Of a stretch of 31,015 bases of DNA, positions 1 to 8,298 are shown one piece after another; the first letter of the stretch is position 1, and every line of letters starts with the position of its first letter. This DNA comes from an uncultured Flavonifractor sp. (GTDB taxonomy: Bacteria > Bacillota > Clostridia > Oscillospirales > Oscillospiraceae), in assembly GCA_910585415.1 (NCBI GenBank), contig CAJUDT010000018.1, positions 1 to 31,015 of the forward strand, in the 5' to 3' direction. The notes beneath the pieces were generated by a model, which did no database searches, was not told the origin of the DNA, and was given only the letters and a program-made list of their open reading frames with translations. Made by a program: the position numbers and the translations under genes.

Positions 1-221
1 TCGGCAAGGCCGGCCGCAAGCGCCACATGGGCTGGCGGCCCACCGTCCGCGGCTCGGTCATGAACCCCTGCGACCACCCCCACGGCGGCGGCGAGGGCAA
101 GAGCCCCGTGGGCCGTCCCGGCCCGGTCACCCCCTGGGGCAAGCCGGCCATGGGCTACAAGACCCGCAAAAAGAAGAGCCGCACCGAGAAATTCATCGTC
201 AAGCACCGCAACAGCAAGTAA
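1..221 (+). CDS. rplB: 50S ribosomal protein L2, 3' end (partial)
   Basis: The reading frame is open from base 3 at the window edge to TAA at 219-221, giving about 72 residues of the L2 C-terminus. The highly conserved peptidyl-transferase-proximal segment [19 protein letters not shown] is present, including the histidine-rich loop known in the family to approach the peptidyl transferase centre, followed by the usual basic tail [16 protein letters not shown]. The 5' part lies outside the window. rpsS follows after 14 bases, with a GGAGG ribosome-binding site directly after the stop. Confidence 0.97.
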   Translation, partial: GKAGRKRHMGWRPTVRGSVMNPCDHPHGGGEGKSPVGRPGPVTPWGKPAMGYKTRKKKSRTEKFIVKHRNSK

Positions 222-235
222 GGAGGTAGTAAAAC

Positions 236-508
236 ATGTCCAGAAGCGTCAAGAAAGGCCCGTTTTGCGCCCCCGAGCTGCTCAAGCGGGTGGACAGCAT
301 GAACGAGACCGGCGAGAAGAAGGTCCTCAAGACCTGGAGCCGCGCCTCCACGATCTTCCCCTCCTTCGTGGGACACACCTTCGCCGTCCACGACGGCCGC
401 AAGCATGTGCCCGTTTACGTGACCGAGGATATGGTGGGCCACAAGCTGGGCGAGTTCGCCCCCACCCGTACCTTCCGCGGCCACGCCGGCAGCAAAACTG
501 GTAAGTAA
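236..508 (+). CDS. rpsS: 30S ribosomal protein S19
   Basis: This 90-residue protein starts with [19 protein letters not shown] and ends in the basic [12 protein letters not shown] segment typical of S19, a 30S head protein that pairs with S13 near the A-site. Length matches the family (about 90-93). The start ATG follows AAGGAGGT at a proper distance. It sits between rplB and rplV in the standard S10 operon order, 15 bases before rplV. Confidence 0.97.
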   Translation: MSRSVKKGPFCAPELLKRVDSMNETGEKKVLKTWSRASTIFPSFVGHTFAVHDGRKHVPVYVTEDMVGHKLGEFAPTRTFRGHAGSKTGK

Positions 509-523
509 GGAGGAGGAGAGAAC

Positions 524-856
524 ATGGAAGCGAAAGCACATCTGAGATATGCCCGTATCTCTCCCCGCAAGGTGCAGATCGTCTGCGACCTGATTCGCGG
601 CAAGAGCGTGGCCCAGGCCACCGCCATCCTCATGGGCACCCCCAAGGCCGCCTCTGAGCTGCTGCTCAAGCTCCTGAAGAGCGCCGCGTCCAACGCGGAA
701 AACAACCACCAGATGGACCCTGAGAAGCTCTATGTGTCCCAGACGTTCGCCACCCCCGGCCCCATCATCAAGCGGATGCGGCCCCGGGCCCAGGGGCGCG
801 CCTACCGGATCAACAAGCGCACCTCTCACATCACCATCGCCGTGGCAGAGCGCTAA
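524..856 (+). CDS. rplV: 50S ribosomal protein L22
   Basis: This 110-residue protein begins [25 protein letters not shown] and carries the [20 protein letters not shown] beta-hairpin region of L22. In the family that extended hairpin lines the peptide exit tunnel, and changes there affect macrolide sensitivity; the residues seen here look ordinary. Start follows AAGGAGGAGGAG. Spacing to rpsS and rpsC is 15 bases each. Confidence 0.97.
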   Translation: MEAKAHLRYARISPRKVQIVCDLIRGKSVAQATAILMGTPKAASELLLKLLKSAASNAENNHQMDPEKLYVSQTFATPGPIIKRMRPRAQGRAYRINKRTSHITIAVAER

Positions 857-871
857 GGGAGGAGGAAGAAT

Positions 872-1780
872 ATGGGACAGAAAGTGAATCCCCACGGTCT
901 GCGCGTGGGCGTCATTAAGGATTGGGACTCCCGCTGGTATGCCCGCAGTGAAAAGGTGGGCGACCTGCTGGTGGAGGACAAGAAAATCCGGGATTACCTG
1001 AAGAAGACCCAGTATTCCGCCGGTATCCCCAAGATTGAAATTGAGCGTGACAACGCCAAGGTGCGCATTTACCTGCACTGCGCCCGCCCCGGCGTGGTCA
1101 TTGGCAAGGGCGGCGCCGACATCGAGCGGCTGCGCCTGACCCTGGAGAAGATGATCGGCAAGAGCGTGGCCCTGAACATCGTGGAGGTCCGCGGCGCCGA
1201 CATGAACGCCCAGCTGGTGGCCGAGAACATCGCCCAGCAGCTGGAAAAGCGCATCGGCTTCCGCCGGGCCATGAAGAACGCCATGGGCCGGGCCATGCGC
1301 ATGGGCGCGCTGGGCATCAAGACCCAGGTGTCCGGCCGTCTGGGCGGCGCGGAAATCGCCCGCACCGAGCACTATCACGACGGCACCATCCCCCTGCAGA
1401 CCCTCCGGGCCGACATCGACTACGGCTTCGCCGAGGCCGCGACCACCTATGGCCGCATCGGCGTAAAGGTCTGGATTTATAAGGGAGAGGTCCTCTCCCA
1501 GGCCCTGCGCACCACCCCGCGCACCCTGGATACCAAGAACTTCAAGGAGCGCTCGGAGCGTCCCCGCCGGGACCGCCGCGACGGCGACCGCCGGGGCGGC
1601 TTTGGCGGAAACCGCCAGGGCGGCGGCTTCAACCGTCAGGGCGGTCCCCGGCCTGCGGGCCAGGGCGGCGGCTTCAACCGCCAGGGCGGCGCGCCCCGTC
1701 CCCAGGGAGGCTTCAACAACAACCGTCCCGCCGGCGGCCCCCGCCCCGCGGCTCCTGCTAAGGAAGGAGGCTCCAAGTAA
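872..1780 (+). CDS. rpsC: 30S ribosomal protein S3 with long Gly/Arg/Asn/Gln-rich tail
   Basis: Residues 1-225 are a standard S3, starting [20 protein letters not shown], with the type II KH core (VIGKGGADI, residues 76-84) and the C-terminal domain ending near [14 protein letters not shown]3 lines the mRNA entry channel of the 30S head. The total of 302 residues is well above the usual 210-235. The excess is residues 228-302, a low-complexity basic tail with [12 protein letters not shown] and two copies of GGGFNRQGG (residues 250-258 and 265-273), then PRP-rich sequence. The two copies are encoded by nearly identical DNA 45 bases apart. The stop TAA shares its last base with the rplP start, so translation is likely coupled. 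The tail is probably disordered; its function is unknown. Confidence 0.96.
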   Translation: MGQKVNPHGLRVGVIKDWDSRWYARSEKVGDLLVEDKKIRDYLKKTQYSAGIPKIEIERDNAKVRIYLHCARPGVVIGKGGADIERLRLTLEKMIGKSVALNIVEVRGADMNAQLVAENIAQQLEKRIGFRRAMKNAMGRAMRMGALGIKTQVSGRLGGAEIARTEHYHDGTIPLQTLRADIDYGFAEAATTYGRIGVKVWIYKGEVLSQALRTTPRTLDTKNFKERSERPRRDRRDGDRRGGFGGNRQGGGFNRQGGPRPAGQGGGFNRQGGAPRPQGGFNNNRPAGGPRPAAPAKEGGSK

Positions 1781-2211
1781 TGCTTCTGCCGAAGAGAGTG
1801 AAATACCGCCGCGTCCACCGCGGCCGCCTGAAGGGCAAGGCCCTCAAGGGCAATACCGTCACCTATGGCGAGTGGGGCCTTCAGGCCACCGAGCCCGCCT
1901 GGATTACCAGCAACCAGATTGAGGCGGCCCGTATCGCCATGACCCGCCACACCAAGCGCGGCGGCAAGGTCTGGATTAAGATTTTCCCCGACAAGCCCAT
2001 CACCGAAAAGCCCGCCGAGACCCGTATGGGCTCCGGTAAGGGCTCCCCCGAGTACTGGGTGGCCGTGGTCAAGCCCGGCCGGGTCATGTTCGAGATCGCC
2101 GGCGTCTCCGAAGAGGTCGCCCGCGAGGCCCTGCGTCTCGCCTCCCATAAGCTGCCCGTCAAGTGCAAAATCGTGGCGAAAGCCGCCGTGACTGAGAATG
2201 GTGGTGAATGA
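1780..2211 (+). CDS. rplP: 50S ribosomal protein L16
   Basis: This 143-residue protein starts [19 protein letters not shown] and contains [24 protein letters not shown], the segment that contacts 23S rRNA near the A-site tRNA and 5S rRNA. Length matches the family. The ATG overlaps the rpsC stop by one base and its ribosome-binding site (AAGGAGG) lies inside the rpsC tail, so it should be translated by coupling. It overlaps rpmC by four bases. Confidence 0.97.
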   Translation: MLLPKRVKYRRVHRGRLKGKALKGNTVTYGEWGLQATEPAWITSNQIEAARIAMTRHTKRGGKVWIKIFPDKPITEKPAETRMGSGKGSPEYWVAVVKPGRVMFEIAGVSEEVAREALRLASHKLPVKCKIVAKAAVTENGGE

Positions 2212-2411
2212 AGATGAAGGTCAACGAAATCCGTAAGCTGAGCGCCGCAGAGCTGGAGAGCAAGCTGGGCGATCTGAAGAAGGATCTCTTCCAGCTCCGT
2301 CTTCAGCACGCCACCAATCAGCTGGACAATCCCATCAAGATTTCCGAGGTCAAGCGGGACATCGCCCGCGTTAAGACCATCATCCGTGAGCAGCAGCTCG
2401 CAGGCCGATAA
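2208..2411 (+). CDS. rpmC: 50S ribosomal protein L29
   Basis: This 67-residue, two-helix protein has the L29 signature [19 protein letters not shown] followed by [14 protein letters not shown]29 sits at the tunnel exit beside L23 and helps form the docking site for SRP and trigger factor. ATG at 2208 overlaps the rplP stop (ATGA). A second ATG (2214) is possible and would remove two residues. Confidence 0.96.
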   Translation: MKMKVNEIRKLSAAELESKLGDLKKDLFQLRLQHATNQLDNPIKISEVKRDIARVKTIIREQQLAGR

Positions 2412-2428
2412 GAAGGAGGAAATAGAAC

Positions 2429-2689
2429 ATGGAAAACAGAACTTCTTCCCGGAAAACCAGAGTCGGCCTGGTGGTCTCCGACAAGATGGATAAAACCGTG
2501 GTGGTGGCCATTGCCGACCGTGTGGCCCACCCCCTGTATAAGAAGATCGTCAAGAGCACCTATAAGCTCAAGGCGCACGACGAGAAAAACGAGTGTGGCG
2601 TCGGCGACCGCGTGCGGGTCATGGAGACCCGGCCCCTGTCCAAGGACAAGCGGTGGCGGGTCGTCGAAATCATCGAGAAGGCGAAGTAA
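2429..2689 (+). CDS. rpsQ: 30S ribosomal protein S17
   Basis: This 86-residue OB-fold protein has [19 protein letters not shown] and [30 protein letters not shown] (described in two parts, residues 10-29 and about 50-80), the hallmark of S17, an early 30S assembly protein binding the 5' domain of 16S rRNA. AAGGAGG lies ahead of the start. Seventeen bases separate it from rpmC and twelve from rplN. Confidence 0.96.
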   Translation: MENRTSSRKTRVGLVVSDKMDKTVVVAIADRVAHPLYKKIVKSTYKLKAHDEKNECGVGDRVRVMETRPLSKDKRWRVVEIIEKAK

Positions 2690-2701
2690 GGAGGTGCGGT
2701 C

Positions 2702-3070
2702 ATGATTCAGCAGGAAACCTATTTGAAGGTGGCCGACAACACCGGCGCCAAGGAAATCAAGACCATCCGCGTGCTGGGCGGCTCCAGCCGCCGGTATGGC
2801 AACATCGGCGACGTGGTGGTGGCCTCCGTCCGGAAGGCCCAGCCCGGCGGCACCGTGAAGAAGGGCGAGGTGGTCAAGGCCGTCATCGTCCGCTCCGCCC
2901 ACGGGGTCCGCCGCGCCGACGGCAGCTATGTCCGCTTTGACGACAATGCCGCCGTCCTGATTAAGGACGACAAGAATCCCCGGGGGACCCGCATCTTTGG
3001 GCCCGTGGCCCGTGAGCTGCGCGACAAGGATTACATGAAAATCCTGTCCCTGGCTCCCGAAGTGCTGTAA
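2702..3070 (+). CDS. rplN: 50S ribosomal protein L14
   Basis: This 122-residue protein has the exact family length. It starts [19 protein letters not shown] and ends [17 protein letters not shown]14 lies on the subunit interface, forms part of bridges to 16S rRNA and in the family is the docking site for the silencing factor RsfS. AAGGAGGTG precedes the start. Confidence 0.97.
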   Translation: MIQQETYLKVADNTGAKEIKTIRVLGGSSRRYGNIGDVVVASVRKAQPGGTVKKGEVVKAVIVRSAHGVRRADGSYVRFDDNAAVLIKDDKNPRGTRIFGPVARELRDKDYMKILSLAPEVL

Positions 3071-3086
3071 GGGGGTAGGAGTAGAC

Positions 3087-3404
3087 ATGAATAAGATGAG
3101 CATTCGTAAGGACGATACCGTGGTCGTCCTGTCCGGCAAGGACAAGGGCAAGCAGGGCAAGGTCCTCCAGGTCATGCCCCAGGAGGGCAAGGTGATTGTG
3201 GAGAAGGTCAACGTGGTCTCCCGCCACACCAAGCCCCGCCGCCAGGGGGAAGAGGGCGGCATCCTGAAGAAGGAGGCCCCCCTGTACGCCAGCAAGGTGC
3301 AGCGGGTGTGCCCCAAGTGCAGCAAGCCCACCCGGCCCGCCCACAAGGTCCAGGCCGACGGCAAAAAGGTCCGCGTCTGCAAAAAGTGCGGCGCTGAGAT
3401 TTGA
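3087..3404 (+). CDS. rplX: 50S ribosomal protein L24 with C-terminal zinc-finger cysteines
   Basis: This 105-residue protein has an N-terminal KOW fold ([18 protein letters not shown], residues 12-29) that initiates 50S assembly. Its C-terminus has two CxxC pairs, C75/C78 and C98/C101, a form usual in clostridia and expected to bind zinc. Start ATG at 3087 follows AGGAG; ATG at 3096 is an alternative. A twenty-base gap leads to rplE. Confidence 0.95.
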   Translation: MNKMSIRKDDTVVVLSGKDKGKQGKVLQVMPQEGKVIVEKVNVVSRHTKPRRQGEEGGILKKEAPLYASKVQRVCPKCSKPTRPAHKVQADGKKVRVCKKCGAEI

Positions 3405-3424
3405 AGAGGGGAGGAACGAACACA

Positions 3425-3979
3425 ATGGCTGAAAAGAATATGCCCAATCTGAAGGCGAAATACCAGGCCGAGGTCGCTCCCGCTCTCATGCAGAAGTTCG
3501 GCTACAAGTCCACCATGCAGATTCCCCGCATCGAGAAAATCGTGGTCAACTGCGGCTGCGGCGAGGCCCGGGACAACGCCAAGGTGCTGGAGGCCGTCGT
3601 GGGCGACCTGACCAAGATTACCGGTCAGAAGGCCATCATCACCAAGGCCAAGAAGTCCGTGGCCAACTTCAAGCTCCGCGAGGGTATGCCCATCGGCGCC
3701 AAGGTCACCCTGCGTGCCGAGCGGATGTGGGAGTTTTTGGACCGCCTGTTCAACGTGGCCCTGCCCCGCGTGCGCGACTTCCGGGGCATCAGCGCCAACT
3801 CCTTCGACGGCCGGGGGAACTACGCCCTGGGCATCAAGGAACAGCTGATTTTCCCGGAGATCGAGTACGACAAGATTGACAAAATCCGGGGCATGGACGT
3901 GGTCATCTGCACCACCGCCAAGACCGATGAAGAGGCCAAGGAGCTGCTGAGTCTGATTGGCGCTCCCTTCGCCCGCTAA
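3425..3979 (+). CDS. rplE: 50S ribosomal protein L5
   Basis: This 184-residue protein has the L5 segments [34 protein letters not shown] and the C-terminal [21 protein letters not shown]5 binds 5S rRNA and forms a bridge to S13. The frame opens earlier with a TTG at 3401 that overlaps the rplX stop, but GGGGAGG at 3408-3414 is correctly spaced from ATG 3425, and family members begin at this point, so 3425 is chosen. Confidence 0.96.
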   Translation: MAEKNMPNLKAKYQAEVAPALMQKFGYKSTMQIPRIEKIVVNCGCGEARDNAKVLEAVVGDLTKITGQKAIITKAKKSVANFKLREGMPIGAKVTLRAERMWEFLDRLFNVALPRVRDFRGISANSFDGRGNYALGIKEQLIFPEIEYDKIDKIRGMDVVICTTAKTDEEAKELLSLIGAPFAR

Positions 3980-3992
3980 GGAGGAGAATGAA

Positions 3993-4178
3993 ATGGCAAA
4001 GAAAGCGATGATCCTCAAGCAGCAGGCGGAGCCCAAGTTCTCCACCCGCCGCTACAACCGCTGCAAAATCTGCGGCCGGCCCCACGCCTACCTGCGGGAC
4101 TACGGCATCTGCCGCATCTGCTTCCGCGAGCTGGCCTATAAGGGCCAGATTCCCGGCGTCAAGAAAGCGTCCTGGTAA
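3993..4178 (+). CDS. rpsN: 30S ribosomal protein S14, zinc-binding type (S14Z)
   Basis: This 61-residue protein has four zinc ligands in two CxxC pairs (C24/C27 and C40/C43) around the [10 protein letters not shown] segment, identifying the short zinc-dependent S14 rather than the 89-residue zinc-free type. S14 sits in the 30S head. The frame extends upstream, but AAGGAGGAG at 3978-3986 points to ATG 3993. The gene is followed by an unusual 263-base gap, and its last ten bases (gtcctggtaa) recur at 4273-4282. Confidence 0.96.
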   Translation: MAKKAMILKQQAEPKFSTRRYNRCKICGRPHAYLRDYGICRICFRELAYKGQIPGVKKASW

Positions 4179-4282
4179 TCTCGCTCCGCCATGCTGCGTT
4201 GGAGCGGCTTGCCGTACACCAGGTACTGTCTGCGCCCTTCCGCCTTGCCTGGCGGAGCGATTTTACCGGACAGTCCTGGTAA
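4169..4282. repeat. Inverted-repeat insert flanked by a 10-base copy of the rpsN 3' end
   Basis: The last ten bases of rpsN (gtcctggtaa, 4169-4178) recur exactly at 4273-4282. Between the copies lies a perfect 11-base inverted repeat, tcgctccgcca at 4181-4191 and tggcggagcga at 4250-4260. A short palindrome, TTTTACC with GGTAAAA, lies at 4261-4284. The arrangement resembles a small non-coding insert with terminal inverted repeats, but the right flank has twelve extra bases, so a simple target duplication does not fit perfectly. No ORF is present. Mobility is inference. Confidence 0.5.
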
Positions 4283-4300
4283 AATTGGGAATACTGGTTA

Positions 4301-4338
4301 GGGCGGAGGGCCTGACCCCTCCGCCCCGGCCTGTTTTT
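4301..4338 (+). terminator. Terminator-like hairpin inside the operon, upstream of rpsH
   Basis: A perfect 10-base stem (gggcggaggg at 4301-4310 and its complement at 4317-4326) with a six-base loop is followed by seven GC-rich bases and TTTTT at 4334-4338. It resembles an intrinsic terminator, with the T run a little far from the stem. Placed between rpsN and rpsH, it could reduce read-through or act as an attenuator. Confidence 0.5.
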
Positions 4339-4441
4339 CAAAATGCCCCAGCCGGCAGCTAACAGGTCGGAGCTGCCTATCTCCGATACCTTGCTGCCGA
4401 TACAGGCCCACCGCCTGTAACTCTAATAGGAGGTAACACTT
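4339..4441 (+). other. rpsH leader with two small hairpins
   Basis: This non-coding stretch holds two further stem-loops: ggcagct (4354-4360) with agctgcc (4371-4377), and acaggc (4402-4407) with gcctgt (4413-4418). The second lies just upstream of the rpsH ribosome-binding site AGGAGGT. No convincing promoter was found here. A feedback site for a spc-operon ribosomal protein is possible but not demonstrated. Confidence 0.4.
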
Positions 4442-4840
4442 ATGCACATTACCGATCCGGTTGCGGATATGCTCACCCGTATCCGCAACGCCAACAGCGC
4501 CAAGCATGACACTGTGGACGTGCCCGCGTCCAACATGAAGAAGTCCATCGCGCAGATCCTGCTGGACGAGGGGTATATCAAGAACTTCCAGCTCATCGAC
4601 GATGGAACCCAGGGCGTGATTCGCATTACCCTGAAATACAACCCCGGCAAGGAGAAGGTCATCACCGGCCTGCGCCGGGTGTCCAAGCCCGGCCTGCGGG
4701 TCTATGCGGGGGCCGACGAGCTGCCCCGCGTCCTGCGCGGCCTGGGTATCGCCATCGTGTCTACGTCCAAGGGCGTTATGACCGACAAGAAGGCCCGCGA
4801 AGCCCATGTGGGCGGCGAGGTCCTCGCATTTGTCTGGTAA
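4442..4840 (+). CDS. rpsH: 30S ribosomal protein S8
   Basis: This 132-residue protein matches S8 in length and content: [20 protein letters not shown] at the start and a C-terminal segment [21 protein letters not shown]8 binds the central domain of 16S rRNA and in E. coli is the repressor of the spc operon. It follows a long structured leader rather than the short gaps seen between its neighbours. AGGAGGT precedes the ATG. Confidence 0.97.
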   Translation: MHITDPVADMLTRIRNANSAKHDTVDVPASNMKKSIAQILLDEGYIKNFQLIDDGTQGVIRITLKYNPGKEKVITGLRRVSKPGLRVYAGADELPRVLRGLGIAIVSTSKGVMTDKKAREAHVGGEVLAFVW

Positions 4841-4856
4841 GGAGGGAGAGTAGAAA

Positions 4857-5403
4857 ATGTCTCGTATCGGAAGAATGCCGATCTCCATCCCCGCCGGCGT
4901 GGACGTGAAGATCGAAGAGGGCAACCTGGTCACCGTCAAGGGGCCCAAGGGCGCCCTGACCCAGCAGCTGCACCCCGCCATGACCATCCGCCAGGAGGGC
5001 GCCGAGCTTCTTGTGACCCGTCCCAACGACGCCAAGGAGAACCGCAGCCTCCACGGCCTGACCCGGACCCTGCTGCACAACATGGTGGTGGGCGTCACCG
5101 ACGGCTTTAAGAAGGAGCTGGACGTGAACGGCGTGGGCTACCGTGTGGCCAAGGAGGGCGGCAAGCTGGTGATGAACCTGGGCTTCTCCCATCAGGTCGT
5201 GATGGAGGAGAGCGAGGGCATCAGCATCGAGGTGCCCAACCCCAACAAAATCATCATCAGCGGCACCGACAAGCAGCGCGTGGGCCAGTTTGCCGCCGAA
5301 GTGAGAGAAACGTCCGCCCGAGCCCTATAAGGGCAAGGGGATCAAATATGCTGACGAGGTCATCCGCCGCAAGGAAGGCAAGACCGGCGTCAAGAAGAAG
5401 TAA
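4857..5403 (+). CDS. rplF: 50S ribosomal protein L6, reading frame broken near the 3' end
   Basis: The frame from ATG 4857 reads as normal L6 ([20 protein letters not shown] onward, two repeated L6 domains) as far as AAEVRE at 5307-5309, then runs into TAA at 5328-5330, giving 157 residues. The expected ending, [20 protein letters not shown] followed by a KEGKTG-type tail, is present in the frame beginning CGT at 5311 and stops at 5401-5403. Joining the two would restore about 181-182 residues, the family length. The break needs two bases added or one removed near 5308-5311. Possible explanations are an assembly error, a real C-terminal truncation, or recoding; no classic slippery site is seen. 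L6 binds near the sarcin-ricin region; the lost tail is rRNA-contacting. Confidence 0.85.
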
Positions 5404-5417
5404 GGAGGTGTGCCTAA

Positions 5418-5774
5418 ATGATTAAAAGACCTGATACCAACGCGCAGCGGCTCCACCGCCATAAGCGGGTCCGCGGGAAGATTTCCGGCACGCCCGAGAG
5501 ACCCCGCCTGAACGTGTTCCGCAGCAACACCAACATCTATGCCCAGGTCATCGACGATGTGAGCGGCAAGACGCTGGCGTCTGCTTCCTCCCTGGAGAAG
5601 GGCTTCGGCAAGGGCTCCGACTGTGAGGCCGCCAAGAAGGTGGGCCAGGCGGTGGCCGGGCGCGCCAAGGCCGCGGGCATCGAGACCGTCGTGTTCGACC
5701 GCGGCGGCTATGTCTACCACGGCCGCGTGAAGGCTCTGGCCGAGGGCGCCCGCGAGGGCGGCCTGCAGTTCTAA
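5418..5774 (+). CDS. rplR: 50S ribosomal protein L18
   Basis: This 118-residue protein has [20 protein letters not shown] and [11 protein letters not shown], then the [21 protein letters not shown]-terminus of L18, the 5S rRNA-binding partner of L5. AAGGAGGTG directly after the restored rplF stop at 5403 supports that stop as the genuine gene boundary, since the gap is then the usual 14 bases. Confidence 0.97.
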   Translation: MIKRPDTNAQRLHRHKRVRGKISGTPERPRLNVFRSNTNIYAQVIDDVSGKTLASASSLEKGFGKGSDCEAAKKVGQAVAGRAKAAGIETVVFDRGGYVYHGRVKALAEGAREGGLQF

Positions 5775-5792
5775 GGGAGGAGGAAGTAACAA

Positions 5793-6293
5793 ATGGCTAG
5801 ATTTGAGAGAGAGCCCAGCGAGTTTGTCGAGAAGCTGGTCTATCTGAACCGCGTATCCAAGACCGTCAAGGGCGGCCGCGTGGCCAAGTTCTCCGCCCTC
5901 ATGGTCGTGGGCGACGAGAAGGGCCGCGTGGGCTTCGGCCTGGGCAAGGCCGCCGAGGTCCCCGAGGCCATCCGCAAGGGCATTGAGGACGCCAAGAAGA
6001 ACATGATTACCGTGTCCCTGTCCGGCACCACCATCCCCCACGAGGTGATCGGTGAGTTCGGCGCCGGCCGCGTGCTGATGAAGCCCGCCGCCCCCGGTAC
6101 CGGCGTCATCGCCGGCGGCCCCGTCCGTGCCGTGATGGAAGCCATCGGCATCAAGGACATCCGTACCAAGTGCCTGCGCTCCAACAATCCGCAGAACGTG
6201 GTCTCCGCCACCTTCCAGGGCCTCAAGTCCCTGCGTGGCCCCGAGGAGGTCGCCCGTACCCGCGGCAAGAGCGTGGAAGAGATCGTAGGTTAA
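5793..6293 (+). CDS. rpsE: 30S ribosomal protein S5
   Basis: This 166-residue protein has the N-terminal double-stranded RNA-binding fold ([20 protein letters not shown] region) with the loop whose mutations confer spectinomycin resistance in other bacteria; nothing unusual is seen in it. The C-terminal domain contains [21 protein letters not shown]5 acts in mRNA entry and decoding accuracy. GGGAGGAGG precedes the start. Confidence 0.97.
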   Translation: MARFEREPSEFVEKLVYLNRVSKTVKGGRVAKFSALMVVGDEKGRVGFGLGKAAEVPEAIRKGIEDAKKNMITVSLSGTTIPHEVIGEFGAGRVLMKPAAPGTGVIAGGPVRAVMEAIGIKDIRTKCLRSNNPQNVVSATFQGLKSLRGPEEVARTRGKSVEEIVG

Positions 6294-6308
6294 GGAGGGC
6301 CGTTTCAC

Positions 6309-6491
6309 ATGGCTAATTTGAACATCAAGCTGGTCAAGAGCCTCAACGGCCGCATTGCCAAGCACAAGGCCACGGCTGAGGCTCTGGGGCTGCGCAGGAT
6401 CGGCGACACCACCGTTCAGCCCGACAACCCGGCCACCCGGGGCAAGGTCGCCCACATCGGCTACCTGCTCCAGGTCACCGAGGAACAGTAA
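6309..6491 (+). CDS. rpmD: 50S ribosomal protein L30
   Basis: This 60-residue protein is a short bacterial L30: [20 protein letters not shown], then a turn and [20 protein letters not shown]. It follows rpsE by 15 bases and precedes rplO by 14, the order usual for Firmicutes. AAGGAGGGC precedes the ATG. Confidence 0.96.
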   Translation: MANLNIKLVKSLNGRIAKHKATAEALGLRRIGDTTVQPDNPATRGKVAHIGYLLQVTEEQ

Positions 6492-6505
6492 GGAGGTGCG
6501 CGAAC

Positions 6506-6946
6506 ATGAATCTGCATGAACTCTCTCCCGCCCCGGGCTCGACCCAGGTGGGCAAGCGTAAGGGCCGGGGCCACGGCACCGGCAACGGCAAGACTGCCGG
6601 CCGGGGCCACAAGGGTCAGAAGGCCCGCTCCGGCGGCGGCGTGCGCGTGGGCTTCGAGGGCGGCCAGATGCCTCTGGCCCGCCGTATCCCCAAGCGCGGC
6701 TTCAACAACATCTTTGCCAAGCCCCTGGAGGCCATCAACCTCTCGGCCCTGGAGGCCTTCGAGGACGGCGCGACCGTCAGCGCCTGCGACCTGCTGGAGA
6801 AGGGCATTCTCTCCAAGTGCGAATACGGATACAAGGTGCTGGGCAACGGCGCCCTGACCAAGAAGCTGACCGTCCGTGCTTCCGCCTTTTCCGCCTCCGC
6901 CAAGGAGAAGATTGTTGCGGCAGGCGGAAAGTACGAGGTGGTGTAA
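6506..6946 (+). CDS. rplO: 50S ribosomal protein L15
   Basis: This 146-residue protein begins [20 protein letters not shown] and has the Gly/Arg-rich extended N-terminal arm ([20 protein letters not shown]) that threads into 23S rRNA, then a globular domain with [24 protein letters not shown] sequence. Length is normal. secY starts three bases after its stop. Confidence 0.97.
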   Translation: MNLHELSPAPGSTQVGKRKGRGHGTGNGKTAGRGHKGQKARSGGGVRVGFEGGQMPLARRIPKRGFNNIFAKPLEAINLSALEAFEDGATVSACDLLEKGILSKCEYGYKVLGNGALTKKLTVRASAFSASAKEKIVAAGGKYEVV

Positions 6947-6949
6947 GCA

Positions 6950-8281
6950 GTGATCGAAACCATCCGAAACGCGTGGAAAATCCCGGAGCTGCGCAAGAAG
7001 ATTCTGTTCACCGTGTTTGCCCTGCTGATTTTCCGGCTGGGCTCCGTGGTGCCCGTGCCCTTCGTGGACAGCGACTTGCTGGGGCGCACCCTGAATAACA
7101 TGGGCGGCATCTTCGCCCTGCTGGGAGCCATGAACGGCACCGCCTTCTCTATGGCGGCCGTCTTTGCCCTGGGCGTACAGCCGTATATCAACAGCTCCAT
7201 TATCATCCAGCTGCTCACCGTCGCCATCCCCGCGCTGGAGCGCCTCCAGAAGGAGGGCGGCGAAGAGGGCCGGAAGAAGCTGGCGGCTATCACCCGCTAT
7301 ACCACCGTGGGTATCGCCCTGCTCCAGGGCTTTGGCTACTACACCATGATTCGCACCACCAATTCCGGCGCGCTGCTGGACACCGCCGGTCTGCCCGGCT
7401 GGTGGGCGGGCATTGTCATCGTGTTGAGCTTTACCGCCGGCTCCGCCTTTGTCATGTGGCTGGGTGAGCAGATTACCGAGTTCGGCATCGGCAACGGCAT
7501 TTCCATCATCCTGTTCGCGGGCATCCTCTCCCGGGGCCCCAGCATGATTTCCACCATTATCACCGGCGTGAGCAACAACCTCAACGGCGTCACCGGCGAG
7601 GGTCAGTTCAATCTCCCCTGGTGGGGCGCCATCCTCATTGTGGCGGGTATGCTGGCCATTGTGGTGTTCATCGTGTTCATCACCAACGCCGAGCGCCGCA
7701 TCCCCGTCCAGTACGCCAAGCGGGTGGTGGGCCGGAAGATGTACGGCGGTCAGTCCACCCACATTCCCATGAAGGTGAACATGTCCGGCGTTATGCCCAT
7801 CATCTTTGCCCAGGCCATCGCCTCCCTGCCCGCCACCATCGGGGCCTTTATCCCCTCGGCCCAGCAGGAGGGCACCGGCTGGAACACCTTCCTGAAGGTG
7901 TTTGACACCAGCGGCATCTTCTATATGGTGGTGTATTTCCTGCTGATCCTGGGCTTCAGCTATTTCTACTCCACCATGCAGTTCAACCCGGTGGAGGTGG
8001 CCAACAACCTCAAGAAGAACGGCGGGTTCATCCCCGGCTTCCGTCCCGGCAAGCCCACCGCCGACTTTATCCACAAGGTCCTGAACAAGATTACCCTCTT
8101 CGGGGCCCTGTATCTGGCGGTGATCGCCATCGCCCCCATCATCACCGGCAACATCATCGGGGTCAGCTCCCTGGCCATCGGCGGCACCTCCATCATCATT
8201 GTGGTGGGCGTCGCCCTGGAAACGACCAAGTCCATGGAGGCTCAGATGCTCATGCGGCACTATAAGGGCTTCCTGGAGTGA
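6950..8281 (+). CDS. secY: Protein translocase subunit SecY
   Basis: This 443-residue, ten-helix membrane protein forms the channel of the general secretion pathway with SecE and SecG (not in this window). It starts MIETIRNAWKIPELRKKILF from a GTG at 6950, the usual SecY opening. The pore-plug region follows the first helix (FRLGSVVPVPF), the cytoplasmic loop 4/5 contains AERRIPVQYAKRVVGRKMYG, and loop 5/6 has NPVEVANNLKKNGGFIPGFR, both expected SecA and ribosome contacts. The gene sits between rplO and adk as in most Firmicutes. Confidence 0.97.
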   Translation: MIETIRNAWKIPELRKKILFTVFALLIFRLGSVVPVPFVDSDLLGRTLNNMGGIFALLGAMNGTAFSMAAVFALGVQPYINSSIIIQLLTVAIPALERLQKEGGEEGRKKLAAITRYTTVGIALLQGFGYYTMIRTTNSGALLDTAGLPGWWAGIVIVLSFTAGSAFVMWLGEQITEFGIGNGISIILFAGILSRGPSMISTIITGVSNNLNGVTGEGQFNLPWWGAILIVAGMLAIVVFIVFITNAERRIPVQYAKRVVGRKMYGGQSTHIPMKVNMSGVMPIIFAQAIASLPATIGAFIPSAQQEGTGWNTFLKVFDTSGIFYMVVYFLLILGFSYFYSTMQFNPVEVANNLKKNGGFIPGFRPGKPTADFIHKVLNKITLFGALYLAVIAIAPIITGNIIGVSSLAIGGTSIIIVVGVALETTKSMEAQMLMRHYKGFLE

Positions 8282-8298
8282 GAGAGAAGGGGAAGGCT

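Noticed and set aside
155..1378. Long antisense open frame over rpsS-rpsC
   Set aside because: It mirrors conserved ribosomal protein genes, is His/Gly/Leu-rich in the way GC-rich reverse frames are, and has no family features.
2318..4045. 575-codon antisense frame over rpmC-rplE
   Set aside because: Covers seven recognised ribosomal protein genes on the other strand; a by-product of GC-rich codon use.
5301..5331. Programmed frameshift in rplF
   Set aside because: Considered, but no classic slippery heptamer, rare codon or stop at the shift point is seen; an assembly error or recent mutation is simpler. Kept as a finding without claiming recoding.
6461..8260. 599-codon antisense frame over rplO and secY
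   Set aside because: Very rich in His, Asp and Gly with no domains; secY on the other strand is unmistakable.
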